Part shown: positions 9,525 through 18,702 of the stretch, piece after piece | Position numbering within the stretch: the first letter of the stretch is position 1 | Layout: each line of letters opens with the position of its first letter | Source: Leptolyngbya sp. FACHB-8 | Lineage (GTDB): Bacteria; Cyanobacteriota; Cyanobacteriia; Elainellales; Elainellaceae | Direction of reading: 5' to 3' | Length of the DNA: 55,543 nt | Assembly (NCBI RefSeq): GCF_014695575.1 | Contig: NZ_JACJOO010000069.1 | Span: forward strand, 1 to 55,543 | Notes under the pieces: generated by a model | Told to the model about the DNA's origin: nothing | Seen by the model: only the letters and a program-made list of their open reading frames with translations | Database searches by the model: none | Translations under genes and position numbers: made by a program

Positions 9525-10496
9525 ATGGATGAAATGCAATCGGCTGCGTCCGATGGTTTGCCCGGAGTGCCCCTAGATTTACCGCTGATTCCCCTTGCCC
9601 CACCCAATTTTCGGTCGGGCTTTGTGGGCATTGTGGGCCGTCCCAATGTGGGCAAATCGACTCTGATGAACGAGCTGGTGGGGCAGAAGGTCGCCATTAC
9701 TTCCCCCATTGCCCAGACGACTCGCAATCGTCTACGGGGAATACTCACGACTTCTCAAGCACAAATCATTTTTGTAGATACTCCGGGTATCCATAAGCCC
9801 CATCACGAGTTGGGCCGCGTTCTGGTGCAAAATGCACGAATTGCTATCGACTCCGTTGATGTGCTCTTGTTTGTCGTGGATGGAACGGCAGAGGCTGGTG
9901 GGGGCGATCGCTACGTCGCATCTCTGCTCAGTAACACCCAGACCCCTGTGATATTGGGTATCAATAAGGCTGATGTGCAGCCGGGCGATCGCCCTACCAT
10001 CGACGAAAGTTATCAGGCGTTAGCCGCCGAGCAAGGCTGGGAAGCCGTCAAGTTCTCAGCTCTTACCGGAGAAGGATTAGATAGCCTACAGGCTCGTTTG
10101 ATTGAACGGCTCGACCCTGGGCCTTACTACTATCCCCCGGATTTGGTAACTGACCAGCCCGAGCGCTTCATTATGGGAGAACTGATTCGGGAGCAAATTC
10201 TGCGGTTGACGCGGGAAGAAGTACCGCATTCGGTGGCGATCGCCATTGAGAAGGTGAACGAAAAAGCCAACATTACCGAAGTTCAAGCGAGCATTCACGT
10301 CGAACGAGATTCTCAAAAGGGAATTTTGATCGGCAAAAATGGTGCCATGATTCGTGAAATTGGTAGTGCAGCCCGTGAACAAATCCAGAAGCTCATTATG
10401 GGCAAGGTCTATCTGGAATTGTTTGTTAAAGTGCGTCCCAAATGGCGGCAATCTCGCTTGTATCTATCTGATCTAGGTTATCGGGTTGAATCCTAA
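9525..10496 (+). CDS. era: GTPase Era, ribosome maturation factor
   Basis: A 323-residue GTPase that binds the 3' end of 16S rRNA during 30S assembly. The GTPase domain has G1 GRPNVGKST, G2 TTRNR, G3 DTPG and G4 NKAD. A C-terminal KH domain contains GILIGKNGAMIREIG, the RNA-binding loop. It carries about 27 extra N-terminal residues before the conserved SGFVGIVGRPN, rich in Pro and Leu, as many cyanobacterial Era proteins do. The ATG at 9525 fits; no clear Shine-Dalgarno sequence is seen. The second MITE-like element begins 40 bp after the stop. Confidence 0.96.
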   Translation: MDEMQSAASDGLPGVPLDLPLIPLAPPNFRSGFVGIVGRPNVGKSTLMNELVGQKVAITSPIAQTTRNRLRGILTTSQAQIIFVDTPGIHKPHHELGRVLVQNARIAIDSVDVLLFVVDGTAEAGGGDRYVASLLSNTQTPVILGINKADVQPGDRPTIDESYQALAAEQGWEAVKFSALTGEGLDSLQARLIERLDPGPYYYPPDLVTDQPERFIMGELIREQILRLTREEVPHSVAIAIEKVNEKANITEVQASIHVERDSQKGILIGKNGAMIREIGSAAREQIQKLIMGKVYLELFVKVRPKWRQSRLYLSDLGYRVES

Positions 10497-10535
10497 TCTC
10501 AACTTCTTTTGATTTTGGCTGACCTTGTCATACGT

Positions 10536-10658
10536 AACCTCAGTTCGGGTTAAGGGCTTTTTCGAGTGCCGCGCTTCGCGCGGCACTCGAAAAAGCCCAT
10601 TATTGCGTGCGCGTCGCGCACGCAATAATGGGCGGTTCGGCTTATCCCAAACTGACGT
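10536..10658 (-). mobile_element. 123-bp double-hairpin MITE-like element, copy 2
   Basis: The same element as at 4714, inverted. The ends are AACCTCAGTTCGGG and the complement of AACGTCAGTTTGGG. Both inner hairpins are preserved (CGAGTGCCGCGC stem and CATTATTGCGTGCGC stem). TACGT stands directly on both sides (10531-10535 and 10659-10663). It fills the start of the gene-free stretch 10497-10875; the rest of that stretch shows nothing except the promoter region of the next gene. Confidence 0.85.
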
Positions 10659-10875
10659 TACGTAGCTCAACTAAACACAAACCTAAAAGCTATGCCGCCC
10701 GCTTCATGGTCGACACAGATTCTTGGTTTGTGTTTAATTACGCTCACTTGCTAAACCTAAAATCAATTCATTCTATTAATGGAGTCGGGGGGCGATTAGT
10801 GCCTCATCGCTCCGTATTAATTAACAGAATGTCATATTAGACTAGAAGCTCTGTCTATCAATCACTAGTTCTAGA

Positions 10876-11124
10876 ATGGCACAACATACTCAGGCTCATC
10901 TCACTCGTAAAGTCGAAAAATTCCGCTCTGAAGCCTACAAAGAGCAAAAGCGTGAACAGATGGAATATTACATGGGGGCCAAACTCCTGGAAGTAGGTGT
11001 TGACCCCAACTCTGTTATTTATCGCTGGGCAAAGGAAGTGAAAGGCAACGAAGAAGAATGGACAATTAGCGCCTACTGGGGTGAGTCCAAAGACAAGATT
11101 CTTCAGGAAGAAGGTCAGTTGTAA
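10876..11124 (+). CDS. Small conserved hypothetical protein
   Basis: A soluble, charged 82-residue protein of unknown function. The N-terminal half is strongly helical and basic/acidic (RKVEKFRSEAYKEQKREQME), and the C-terminal half has a mixed pattern with WAKEVKG and WTISAYWGES. It looks like the small conserved cyanobacterial proteins often found alone, but I do not recognise a family. A perfect 38-bp palindrome follows the stop by 8 bp and probably ends the transcript. The downstream gene is convergent. Confidence 0.7.
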   Translation: MAQHTQAHLTRKVEKFRSEAYKEQKREQMEYYMGAKLLEVGVDPNSVIYRWAKEVKGNEEEWTISAYWGESKDKILQEEGQL

Positions 11125-11132
11125 CGAGTCCA

Positions 11133-11170
11133 TTTCAGGGTGCTTTGGCGATCGCCAAAGCACCCTGAAA
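11133..11170. terminator. Perfect 38-bp palindrome between convergent genes
   Basis: TTTCAGGGTGCTTTGGC and its exact complement meet at GCGATCGC, with no loop outside the octamer. It sits 8 bp after the small CDS and could end transcription from either side, although no strong U-run is present. Confidence 0.55.
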
Positions 11171-11209
11171 ATTCATCTGGTAATCCAGAACGTTGAACCG
11201 GGAGGCCAC

Positions 11210-11258
11210 GGAATGTTTTTGAATGTGAAATCTTCGGTTTCACATTCAAAAACATTCC
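11210..11258. repeat. Hairpin with 21-bp perfect stem
   Basis: GGAATGTTTTTGAATGTGAAA, a 7-base loop centred on TTC, then the exact complement. It lies 5 bp from the stop of the minus-strand membrane protein gene and likely shapes its 3' end. CCAGAA follows the right arm and also precedes the left arm. Confidence 0.7.
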
Positions 11259-11263
11259 AGAAA

Positions 11264-11734
11264 TCAGCGCAGCCTTTTATTACTCTGCATGGGTCTAGGA
11301 TTCCAAAAAGCTGCTCGCACCTGCCATAAATACCAGGCAGCCCACAGCGAGAACAAAGCAAAGGGCAAAAATAGCAAGGTTCCAGGCCGAATAGATTGGG
11401 CACCTAAGTCGCGTACCAGGATAAAGGTAAACGAGTAACAGTAGAGAATATTCGCCATTTGTGCTGCTAACCAGCCCATTAGCATTTGTCTGCGAAGCCA
11501 GAATGAACCGATCGCCAGTGTAGGAACTGCCCAGAGTAGATCGGCGGCCCCTAACCCGTAGGTCACCATTAGATCAACCTTTTCTGCACTTACATTCAGG
11601 GCCGAAGGTTGTGGAAGAAGGAAGAAGATCAGAATCCAAAAAATGAGATGTAAAATAGCAGCTATTCCATTGACCGCTGCAATGAGTTTGATGCCACGCC
11701 GTACTTTTGTTTGATATTGAATGGTTGCCATCAT
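11264..11734 (-). CDS. Four-helix membrane protein, unknown function
   Basis: A 156-residue integral membrane protein with four hydrophobic stretches: residues about 16-42 (LIAAVNGIAAILHLIFWILIF), 57-78, 86-108 and 120-142. Charged short loops separate them. No recognisable catalytic motif is present. The first of two adjacent ATG codons (11734) has AAGGAG seven bases upstream, which fixes the start. It lies 11 bp downstream of the lipoprotein gene on the same strand, so the two are probably an operon. Confidence 0.75.
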   Translation of the reverse strand: MMATIQYQTKVRRGIKLIAAVNGIAAILHLIFWILIFFLLPQPSALNVSAEKVDLMVTYGLGAADLLWAVPTLAIGSFWLRRQMLMGWLAAQMANILYCYSFTFILVRDLGAQSIRPGTLLFLPFALFSLWAAWYLWQVRAAFWNPRPMQSNKRLR

Positions 11735-11745
11735 CCTATTGCTCC

Positions 11746-12363
11746 TTAATTATGAATTTTTTGACAAAAGCAGTGCGCATCGTTGCCATTGCAGGCATTA
11801 CTGTAAACAAAAGTCGTATCTGGTGCCGTAGCGAGATAAGGTTTTCCCATAAAGCCGCACATCCACCACTCACCTGTTAAGTTGAGGGCTGTCACCCATT
11901 CTTGGATGGCCGGTTCTACGTGTGCGACAGATGCATTAACCCCAAGCCAGCCGCACGTTCTACCGATCGCCAAAATAGCTTCCTGATAATTTCCAGACGC
12001 TGCTAGCTGTGCAGCCCGCCCTCTCCAGCACTGATTCAGTAATTGCTCGGCTTGTTGCACAAGCTCCTGATATGCATTCCATTCAGGTGTATTCCAATCA
12101 ACCTGGCGATCGCGCAGTGTCCCTTTTACATCACTAATACAGGCTAAATACTGCTGCTGTTGCCAAAATTGCTGTGCCCTTTCCATGGTGGGATGCTGTT
12201 CTGCGGGGGTTGCCACAGGCTCCAGCTCTTGAGAATGGAAAACTTCATTGGTTTGGGAATCCTCAGGCGTAGATGCGGGGGCCAGATTGTTGCATCCACC
12301 GAGCGTAGCAATCACCATCAATCCAACAACACAGCACCAGGTAAAACACGGTTGAATCAACAT
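11746..12363 (-). CDS. Predicted lipoprotein, unknown function
   Basis: 205 residues with an N-terminal signal ending in a lipobox (LGGC, cysteine near residue 24), so it is expected to be lipid-anchored. The mature part starts with a low-complexity acidic linker. A helical region rich in Gln, Ala and Trp follows (ERAQQFWQQQQYLACISDVKG; NYQEAILAIGRTCGW) that has the look of TPR-like repeats. The C-terminal 50 residues hold five cysteines (MCGFMG, NACNGNDAHCFCQ), possibly disulfide-bonded. No family recognised. Confidence 0.72.
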   Translation of the reverse strand: MLIQPCFTWCCVVGLMVIATLGGCNNLAPASTPEDSQTNEVFHSQELEPVATPAEQHPTMERAQQFWQQQQYLACISDVKGTLRDRQVDWNTPEWNAYQELVQQAEQLLNQCWRGRAAQLAASGNYQEAILAIGRTCGWLGVNASVAHVEPAIQEWVTALNLTGEWWMCGFMGKPYLATAPDTTFVYSNACNGNDAHCFCQKIHN

Positions 12364-12746
12364 AAACGCAGCATGGTAATGGATATATATGGAGTGCTAT
12401 GAGTCGTTTCTGGCTGGATGAGCATATGAAATACCCTTACCAAATTGGGATTGGAGCCGTACAAATTGTTGATCCTTCATTCGTGTTGACTTATTCATTG
12501 CGATCGCCATCATCCCAGGAACGATAGGGGCGATTGCCACGAGAGATATAAGAATTGATTTGGGGACGGCTGCCTAACAGGAACTAAACCCTATGACCGC
12601 AGTTTAGGATGTTGTTCCCATTGCTACCTCCTCTGATTAATCTCAATAGATCGGTTCACCCGATCGGGTAAATTGGCTTACATCTATTCAGACTAATTTT
12701 TCCTAATTCCTTTGTTTTTCCTTCTGCTCTCTGCCTTCTTTCTAAA
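12364..12746. other. Spacer between divergent lipoprotein and CHASE kinase genes
   Basis: The 383 bp contain no supportable gene or strong hairpin. Both flanking genes are read outward, so promoters for each should be here. Confidence 0.5.
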
Positions 12747-14492
12747 ATGATTAAAACCTTCCCGCACTATCGCATTACTGTGGCTTTAACGCTGTTTTTG
12801 GGTGTGGGGTTGTCGATATTCGCTGCAACGCTGGTCAACCAGTGGGAAGCATCGCGGCGGCAATTACAGTTTCAGCGGCAAATTGAGAATTTGGGAACGG
12901 CGCTTCAGCGGAGCGTGAATCGCTATACGGATATGCTGGCGTTTTTGGGGGATTTTTATGGTGCCAGCCAGGAGGTGGATCGGCAGGAGTTTGCTGAGTT
13001 TGCGGGGCGATCGCTGCAAATCTACTCCGGTATCCAGGCTCTTGAATGGGCACCCATCGTAACCCTAACAGAACGACCCACCTATGAACGAAACTTACAG
13101 GCAAGTGGGTTTTCAGGGTTCCAGATTACAGAACTGGGCAGTGATGGATCGTTAATGCGGGCAAGCGATCGCCCCTACTACATCCCTGTTACCTACCTGG
13201 AACCTTTAGCGGGCAACGAGTCAGCCCTAGGGTATGACCTGAATTCGGATGCAACACGGGGGATGGCGATCGCTCAGGCCAGAGATGCCGGTAAAATCAC
13301 AGCCACGGGCCGTATTCGTTTAGTCCAGGAAACCCGTGACCAGTTTGGGTTTCTGGTCTTTCTACCGCTATACCGAGAGAATGGTATTCCAACCTCTGAT
13401 ACGCTGCAACAACGGAATCTCAGCAGCTTCTTGCTTGGGGTATTTCGCGTATCTGACGTGGTGGAAGAAGCGCTTCAGGAGTTGCAATATGACATCGATT
13501 TCTCGATTTATGACCAAAACGCAGCTCCGACAGAGCAGTTTTTAGGCCGATATGAAGCAGCGCTCCAACAAGTTGTCACGGTAGATAGAACAGCTCCATC
13601 CGATGGACTGTACGACTCCCTCTGCCCGTGGGTAACGAACTGTAGCCAAACATTAGCCGTGGGTGAACGGAAATGGCAGATTGTGTTTTCCCCGGCAACG
13701 ACTTATCCCCTGGAGCGGGAGTATGGAGCGATCGCCACTCTCATCAGCGGCCTGCTCCTTACCAGTGGGCTGGTCCTCTTCCTCCATCGCCTTAACCGCG
13801 AACTGGAGCAAACCCGCAGCCTCAATGACTTAAAATCTCGCTTTTTCTCCATGGCCTCCCATGAGCTGCGCACACCGCTGAGTACAATCCTGTTATCGAG
13901 TGAATCGCTTCAACTCAATCAGCGCACGTTATCGGAGGAACAGAAGCAGGCCAATACTCAACGCATCTACTCAGCGGCAAAGCGGATGGGTCAGCAGATC
14001 ACCGATCTCCTGTTACTAACCCGCGCTGAAGTAGGCCGCCTGGAGTTTCGCCCTGAACTCTTGGATGTCCATGAGTTTTGCCAACAATTGCTTGAAGAGA
14101 TGCAATCGGATGTCCCTCAGACCATCCAGTGGCAGAGTAGTGGATCGGTGAAAGCATTTTTGGATCGAGGGTTGTTGCGATCGCTCCTCACCAATCTACT
14201 TTCCAATGCATCCAAATATTCCCCCTCTGATGCCCCCATTCAATTCACCCTAACTTCGGATGGCCGGGTGGTAATGTTTGAGGTGAGCGATCGCGGCATT
14301 GGTATTCCAGTACAAGACCAATCACGAATTGCAGAAACCTTTTACCGTGGCAGCAATGTAGGGAATGTGACGGGGACGGGCTTGGGATTGGCGATCGTGA
14401 AGACCTGTGTGGAGTTACATCGGGGACAATGGGCGATCCACAGCCGGGAAGGCGAAGGGACGACGGTAGCAGTAACATTACCGCTGGAATAA
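12747..14492 (+). CDS. CHASE-domain sensor histidine kinase
   Basis: A membrane sensor kinase of 581 residues. The first membrane segment is at about 10-28. The extracytoplasmic CHASE domain spans about 60-290 (LQIYSGIQALEWAPIV, RPYYIPVTYLEP, RIRLVQETRDQFGFLVFLPLY). The second segment lies near 328-346. HisKA has His372 in SHELRTPL, and HATPase shows LTNLLSNASKY, DRGIGIP and GTGLGLAIVK. CHASE domains sense small extracellular ligands; in plants the ligand is cytokinin, in bacteria mostly unknown. It is an orphan by position. The OmpR-type regulator at 18854 is a possible but unproven partner. A terminator-like hairpin at 14518-14563 follows. Confidence 0.92.
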   Translation: MIKTFPHYRITVALTLFLGVGLSIFAATLVNQWEASRRQLQFQRQIENLGTALQRSVNRYTDMLAFLGDFYGASQEVDRQEFAEFAGRSLQIYSGIQALEWAPIVTLTERPTYERNLQASGFSGFQITELGSDGSLMRASDRPYYIPVTYLEPLAGNESALGYDLNSDATRGMAIAQARDAGKITATGRIRLVQETRDQFGFLVFLPLYRENGIPTSDTLQQRNLSSFLLGVFRVSDVVEEALQELQYDIDFSIYDQNAAPTEQFLGRYEAALQQVVTVDRTAPSDGLYDSLCPWVTNCSQTLAVGERKWQIVFSPATTYPLEREYGAIATLISGLLLTSGLVLFLHRLNRELEQTRSLNDLKSRFFSMASHELRTPLSTILLSSESLQLNQRTLSEEQKQANTQRIYSAAKRMGQQITDLLLLTRAEVGRLEFRPELLDVHEFCQQLLEEMQSDVPQTIQWQSSGSVKAFLDRGLLRSLLTNLLSNASKYSPSDAPIQFTLTSDGRVVMFEVSDRGIGIPVQDQSRIAETFYRGSNVGNVTGTGLGLAIVKTCVELHRGQWAIHSREGEGTTVAVTLPLE

Positions 14493-14517
14493 ACGCTTAC
14501 TCATAGTCAATTTCATC

Positions 14518-14563
14518 AGGCCAAAAAGAGTGAGGCAGGGTGTTGCGCCACTCCTTTTGGCCT
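14518..14563. terminator. Hairpin between convergent kinase and permease genes
   Basis: AGGCCAAAAAGAGTG pairs with CACTCCTTTTGGCCT (15 bp, one G-U pair) around a 16-base loop. It lies midway in the 137-bp convergent spacer, where a two-way terminator is expected. Confidence 0.55.
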
Positions 14564-14629
14564 AACGAAATGAGAGAGGTGGCGCGTACACACTACCGCT
14601 CTCATGACGGGCAGTTTCACGTTAATTTG

Positions 14630-15199
14630 CTACAACGATTCCGAGTCTACTGGTGGCATGGAATTAGCCGCTTGCGGAGCTTGAGGTAGCAGCCAGCTGA
14701 GCAAGATGGCCGTCAAACCACCTGTTGAGGTAGCAGAACCAAACATATTTTTGATAATGGCGGGTTGAACGCCAAAAATTAATGCTAAAGCTTGTTGGGG
14801 GGTTCTTCCGGCATCAATCGCAGTACCAGCTACGCCCAAAATGGCACCGAGAAATGCAAAGCTAGTCCCCTGCAAACTGAGCAGTCCTGAGCCAACAGGC
14901 CCAAACGTTTTGCATTGAATAAAGGTGCAAATACCAGAGGCCAAAAGTGACATGCTGACAATAAAACTGGTGTTTGTAGGATCTAGCCCCAGGCTAGTGC
15001 TAATGATCAGAGGTGGCGTCACAATCCCAACAAAGGCGGCTAAAACATGCTGAATAGCAACAAAAATTGACTCCAGCAACGGGGGTCTGTCATGCAATTT
15101 GTAGATTAATTCAGAACTTGTTGCCGATAACTCTGGAAAACCTTCGGCTTCTGGTAGTTCAAGGCTGTGTAAAATGTTGGATTCTTCCCGCTGTACCAT
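14630..15199 (-). pseudogene. NCS2 (xanthine/uracil) permease with large in-frame internal deletion
   Basis: The frame encodes 189 residues, while NCS2 nucleobase:cation symporters are usually about 430-460. Residues to about 140 match the family's N-terminus (PPLLESIFVAIQHVLAAFVG, LLASGICTFIQCKTFGPVGS, LLSLQGTSFAFLGAILG). The sequence then passes, near QALALIFGV, straight into a C-terminal segment (IIKNMFGSATSTGGLTAILLS) without a frameshift. Most of the transport core, including the family's central substrate-binding residues, is missing. The start at 15199 is preceded by GGAGGT. It is most likely a dying gene, although a mini-protein is possible. Confidence 0.75.
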
Positions 15200-15308
15200 A
15201 GGGTTGCGACCACCTCCCAACTACACTATTTTTCAACTCCAAGCTGCCATATTGTAAACGCGAGTAATAGTTCCGAAAAGTAATTGAACATACATCTTGC
15301 ACCTATTC

Positions 15309-15431
15309 AACCTCAGTTCGGGATAAGCTGAAGTGCTCATTTTGGCGTGCACATAGTGCACGCCAAAATGAGCGTTTTCGAGTGCCGCGCGTTGCGCGGC
15401 ACTCGAAAACGTCCTTAACCCGAACTCAAGT
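15309..15431 (+). mobile_element. 123-bp double-hairpin MITE-like element, copy 3 (diverged arms)
   Basis: The same ends and spacing as copies 1 and 2 (AACCTCAGTTCGGGATAAGC at the left), flanked directly by TATTC (15304-15308 and 15432-15436). The first hairpin has changed sequence in both arms together (CTCATTTTGGCGTGCAC with its complement, instead of CCCATTATTGCGTGCGC), so pairing is kept. The second hairpin (CGAGTGCCGCGC) is unchanged. The remainder of the gene-free stretch 15200-15614 shows nothing else. Confidence 0.85.
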
Positions 15432-15614
15432 TATTCAAAACAAAACTCAAAGGTTTGATTCTGCGATCGCAAAGCATCAGCAATATCAAGGTTTTAATAC
15501 AAAATATGAGTTCGATCAGATAACGTTCAGGTTTCCTAGAGCTAGCTGAAAGAGCCGTTTTTTCAGGCCTGCCCACAAATGAATTGCGGGCCAACATAAC
15601 CATGTTTGGGCTGC

Positions 15615-16415
15615 TTATTTCCCACTCCAATGGATGACGCGTTTTTCGAGCAGGAGAAAGAGCATATTCAGGAAGTAGCCCAGAATACCTGTCACCAAAA
15701 TAGAAGCGTACATATCTTTCACATTGAGAATTTGTTGGGCATCAATAATACGCTTTCCCAAACCATGCTCGGTGCCGATGAACATTTCAGCAACGATGAC
15801 GATAACGAGAGCGATACTGATACCGCTACGCAAACCGATAAAGGTTTGTGGAAGACTTTCCATCAGTAATACATCTTTGAAGATTTGCCAGGGGTTGGCA
15901 CCCATCACCTTCGCAGCGAGAATGCGGGATTGCTTTGCATTCAACACACCATAAGCACTGTTGAACACAATTAGCAGAAATGCGCTGAAAGCAGCGATCA
16001 CAACCTTTGAAAAATCGCTAATCCCAAAGAACAGAATGAACATGGGAATGAGCGCACTGGCAGGCGTGGAACGGAAGAAATCAATGAGAAATTCCACGCT
16101 GCGGTAAAGCTTCTCAGAGCTACCCAGGGCAACCCCGATGGGTACTCCCAGGGCAGCGGCCATGAGGAATGCGCCGAAGGTTCGTAGCACCGTTGCTAAA
16201 AAATCTCCAAACATGGTGCCCGTAACCATACCGCCGATTAAGGTGGTGAGAGTCGCGATAGGCGTCGGCAAGAGAACAGGATTGACGAAGCCGGAGATAG
16301 CGATGAGCCACCAAAGGCCAAAGAGAGCGAAGATGCCGATGAAGGGGAGTAGGCGATCGCCCATCTTGACCGAAAAGGATTGCACACGCTGCTTAGAGCG
16401 AAGGGATGTCGTCAT
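15615..16415 (-). CDS. ABC importer permease, SsuC/TauC-like
   Basis: An inner-membrane permease of 266 residues with about six membrane segments and the BPD-type EAA loop (VMGANPWQIFKDVLLMESLPQTFIGLRSGIS). I start it at the ATG at 16415. AGGAG lies 9 bases upstream, and the ATG overlaps the stop of the ATPase gene (ATGA), which implies translational coupling. A TTG at 16448 gives a longer but atypical N-terminus. It is the third gene of the operon with the binding protein and the ATPase. The family carries nitrate, sulfonates, taurine or pyrimidine precursors; the substrate here is not resolved. Confidence 0.92.
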   Translation of the reverse strand: MTTSLRSKQRVQSFSVKMGDRLLPFIGIFALFGLWWLIAISGFVNPVLLPTPIATLTTLIGGMVTGTMFGDFLATVLRTFGAFLMAAALGVPIGVALGSSEKLYRSVEFLIDFFRSTPASALIPMFILFFGISDFSKVVIAAFSAFLLIVFNSAYGVLNAKQSRILAAKVMGANPWQIFKDVLLMESLPQTFIGLRSGISIALVIVIVAEMFIGTEHGLGKRIIDAQQILNVKDMYASILVTGILGYFLNMLFLLLEKRVIHWSGK

Positions 16416-17206
16416 TTCCGCATCTCCTGACGAAAAATATCTAAACAATGGCGGCTCACTTCAATAAATTCAGGGGATGTGAGAGTATCGGGGGTACGGG
16501 GACGAGGAACCTTGAAGGAAACCGCTTCCACGAGATGGGTAGGACGCTTGCTCAATAGCAGAATCGTATCCGCCAGGAACACGGCCTCCTCCAGGTTGTG
16601 CACCACCATCAACATGGGAATGGAGGTCGCCATAAATATTTCTTGCAGTTTGTCGCGCACGAATAGCGTCGTTTCAAAATCCAGAGCCGAGAAGGGCTCG
16701 TCCAGAAAGAGAACTTCTGGATCAGCGACTAAAGCTCGCAGGATGGATACCAGTTGTTGTTGCCCACCCGAGAAGCTGTAGGGGTAACGCTTCAAATCCA
16801 GGCGAATATTAAAGGTGCTGAGGAGGCGATCAATGCGATCGCGACACTCCTTCTCCGGCACACCTTTGGTTCGCAGAGGATAGGCAATGTTGTCGTAGGC
16901 ACTGAGCCAGGGAAACATTGAGTCGCGATAGTTTTGAAACACATAACCGATGCGAGCCCGACGAATGGGTTTACCATTGATGCGAATTTCGCCGCGATCA
17001 CACGGAATCAAGCCACTAATCATGTTGATTAAAGTGGATTTGCCACAACCATTGGGCCCAAAAATTGAGACCAATTGATTATTTGGTAAATCTAAATTGA
17101 AATCCTGATACAGGGGTTGCCCTGCAAAGGATTTGCAAAGACCTTGAACAGAAATGAAATGGTCAGGAGGGGCGATCGTTGACTCTATTCGTGTGTCAGA
17201 AACCAT
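16412..17206 (-). CDS. ABC importer ATPase, SsuB/TauB-like
   Basis: A cytoplasmic ATPase of about 264 residues that energises the importer. It shows Walker A (GPNGCGKST), Q-loop (YVFQNYRDSMFPWLSAYDN), signature (YSFSGGQQQLVSILRALVADP), Walker B (VLFLDEPFSALD) and the switch His (MVVHNLEEAVFLAD). The ATG at 17206 gives the family's usual length. The frame is open upstream to 17371, but that part reads like untranslated sequence. The signature is FSGGQQQ where LSGGQ is common, a tolerated variation. Confidence 0.93.
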   Translation of the reverse strand: MVSDTRIESTIAPPDHFISVQGLCKSFAGQPLYQDFNLDLPNNQLVSIFGPNGCGKSTLINMISGLIPCDRGEIRINGKPIRRARIGYVFQNYRDSMFPWLSAYDNIAYPLRTKGVPEKECRDRIDRLLSTFNIRLDLKRYPYSFSGGQQQLVSILRALVADPEVLFLDEPFSALDFETTLFVRDKLQEIFMATSIPMLMVVHNLEEAVFLADTILLLSKRPTHLVEAVSFKVPRPRTPDTLTSPEFIEVSRHCLDIFRQEMRK

Positions 17207-17400
17207 GGTGGTTTTAGGAGAAGGGTGAATTGTGAAATGGCGAAGGTTGACCTGTTGAGTAGATAGTTTCTGTAGGGGCAAAAGGCCATTTGTTCCTACG
17301 TAGTGGATTTGCAGGTGCCATTCGCCATTCATCTCGGCAGACCAGATGGCCCTCCCGGAGTGAATAGCCATTCACCTCTATACATCCCAAAGACCTGGTG

Positions 17401-18417
17401 TTAGCCTGCATAGAGCAATCCTTTAACATCAACTGTTTTTTCGAACACCTTCTTCTCGGTCATGAAGTCAAAGAATTTTTGAAATTGACCCACTTCTTCA
17501 GGCGTGAATTCGTCGTACATCCGATAATCCACCATGGGCACTTTTTCAACCAAATCCCCTTCGATCGCGGTATAACCAACCAGATATTGACGCACTTCAT
17601 CCGGGTTCGTTTTGATGTCATTCACCGCGCGACGATAGGCTTCAATATAGGTCTTGGCTGTCTCAGGATATTGCTGAATAAATTGGGTACTGAGAACCGC
17701 CGCACCTCCAAACCAGGGAGCCTTGGGGTCGCCCAAAATATATTTGGAAACCACGCCATTTTCCAAGGTGCGTGTGATACCTTTTAGCTCGCCTACGGTA
17801 CCTGTTGGCTCTAGAGTATAAGCCGCGTCAATTTGGCCTGCTTCGATAGCCGCAACGTGTTGACGAATTTCCAGTTGTTGCACCTGGGGGTTAGTAACAC
17901 CAGCAGCGGTGAGGATAGCCTGGGCGATCGCTAAGTTCTGCGCTCCTGGACCCGTAGCAAACTTTTTGTCCTTCAAATCAGCGATGGATTGAATGGAACT
18001 ATTCTTGGCAACAATTACCTGATCTAGCTTGTAATCGACGTTGCTAGGATTAGCTGCAATGATTTTGAAAAGGCCAGGCGAGGTGATTTCTGATAACCCT
18101 AATACGCCACTGGCTACCCCGTTACCGGTGCCTTGAAGTCTTCCCGCAATGAGAGCTTCTGCCACCTGGTTAGGAGAAGCAAATTTTGCCACTTCTACAT
18201 TCAAAGCGGCGTCTTTAAAGTATCCTTTCTTTTCAGCTACGAATAACGGCAAACCTGATGCAACAGGCCAAAAACCGATGGTAATTTTTCCAGGATCTTC
18301 AGCTGTTGTAGTGTTGGCTCCGGATGTTTCAGCTTCGGGTTTAGTGCAACCGTGGGCAGCGATCGCCAACACGACTCCTGCGCCCAATTGAAGAAAATGC
18401 CGTCTGTGAATGATCAT
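17401..18417 (-). CDS. ABC importer substrate-binding lipoprotein (SsuA/TauA/NMT1-like)
   Basis: A periplasmic binding protein of 338 residues. The N-terminus has a twin-arginine motif (RRHFLQL) and a lipobox (AAHGC, Cys near 24), so it is probably a Tat-exported lipoprotein. The body follows the type II binding-protein fold of the SsuA/NMT1 group (ITIGFWPVASGLPLFVAEKKGYFKD, GAQNLAIAQAILTAAG, GQIDAAYTLEPTG). AAGGAG precedes the ATG. It heads the operon; about 195 bp separate it from the ATPase, and no gene is seen there. The ligand is unknown: the consensus does not point clearly to sulfonate, nitrate or a riboflavin-type precursor. Confidence 0.9.
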   Translation of the reverse strand: MIIHRRHFLQLGAGVVLAIAAHGCTKPEAETSGANTTTAEDPGKITIGFWPVASGLPLFVAEKKGYFKDAALNVEVAKFASPNQVAEALIAGRLQGTGNGVASGVLGLSEITSPGLFKIIAANPSNVDYKLDQVIVAKNSSIQSIADLKDKKFATGPGAQNLAIAQAILTAAGVTNPQVQQLEIRQHVAAIEAGQIDAAYTLEPTGTVGELKGITRTLENGVVSKYILGDPKAPWFGGAAVLSTQFIQQYPETAKTYIEAYRRAVNDIKTNPDEVRQYLVGYTAIEGDLVEKVPMVDYRMYDEFTPEEVGQFQKFFDFMTEKKVFEKTVDVKGLLYAG

Positions 18418-18702
18418 CGTTCTCTCCTTTACAAATAATCGAAATAAGACTAGGATTCATTCATGAAATGCATCAAACGATACAGATTTTTACTGGGTGT
18501 TTCGAATGACCGAATCTGTATGACTTTGATACTCCCCGCCTGAAATTTATGGATTAGCGTATCGATTCGGCGTGAACGTTTTAGGGATAATTTGGTGAAG
18601 AAATCGTGGAGAATGTCATGATTTCTTTATAGCGACAGCATTTTCGTTAGAGTAAGAATGGCCATGGGTATAGATAGCAGAAGTTAATGAATTCAATATT
18701 GT

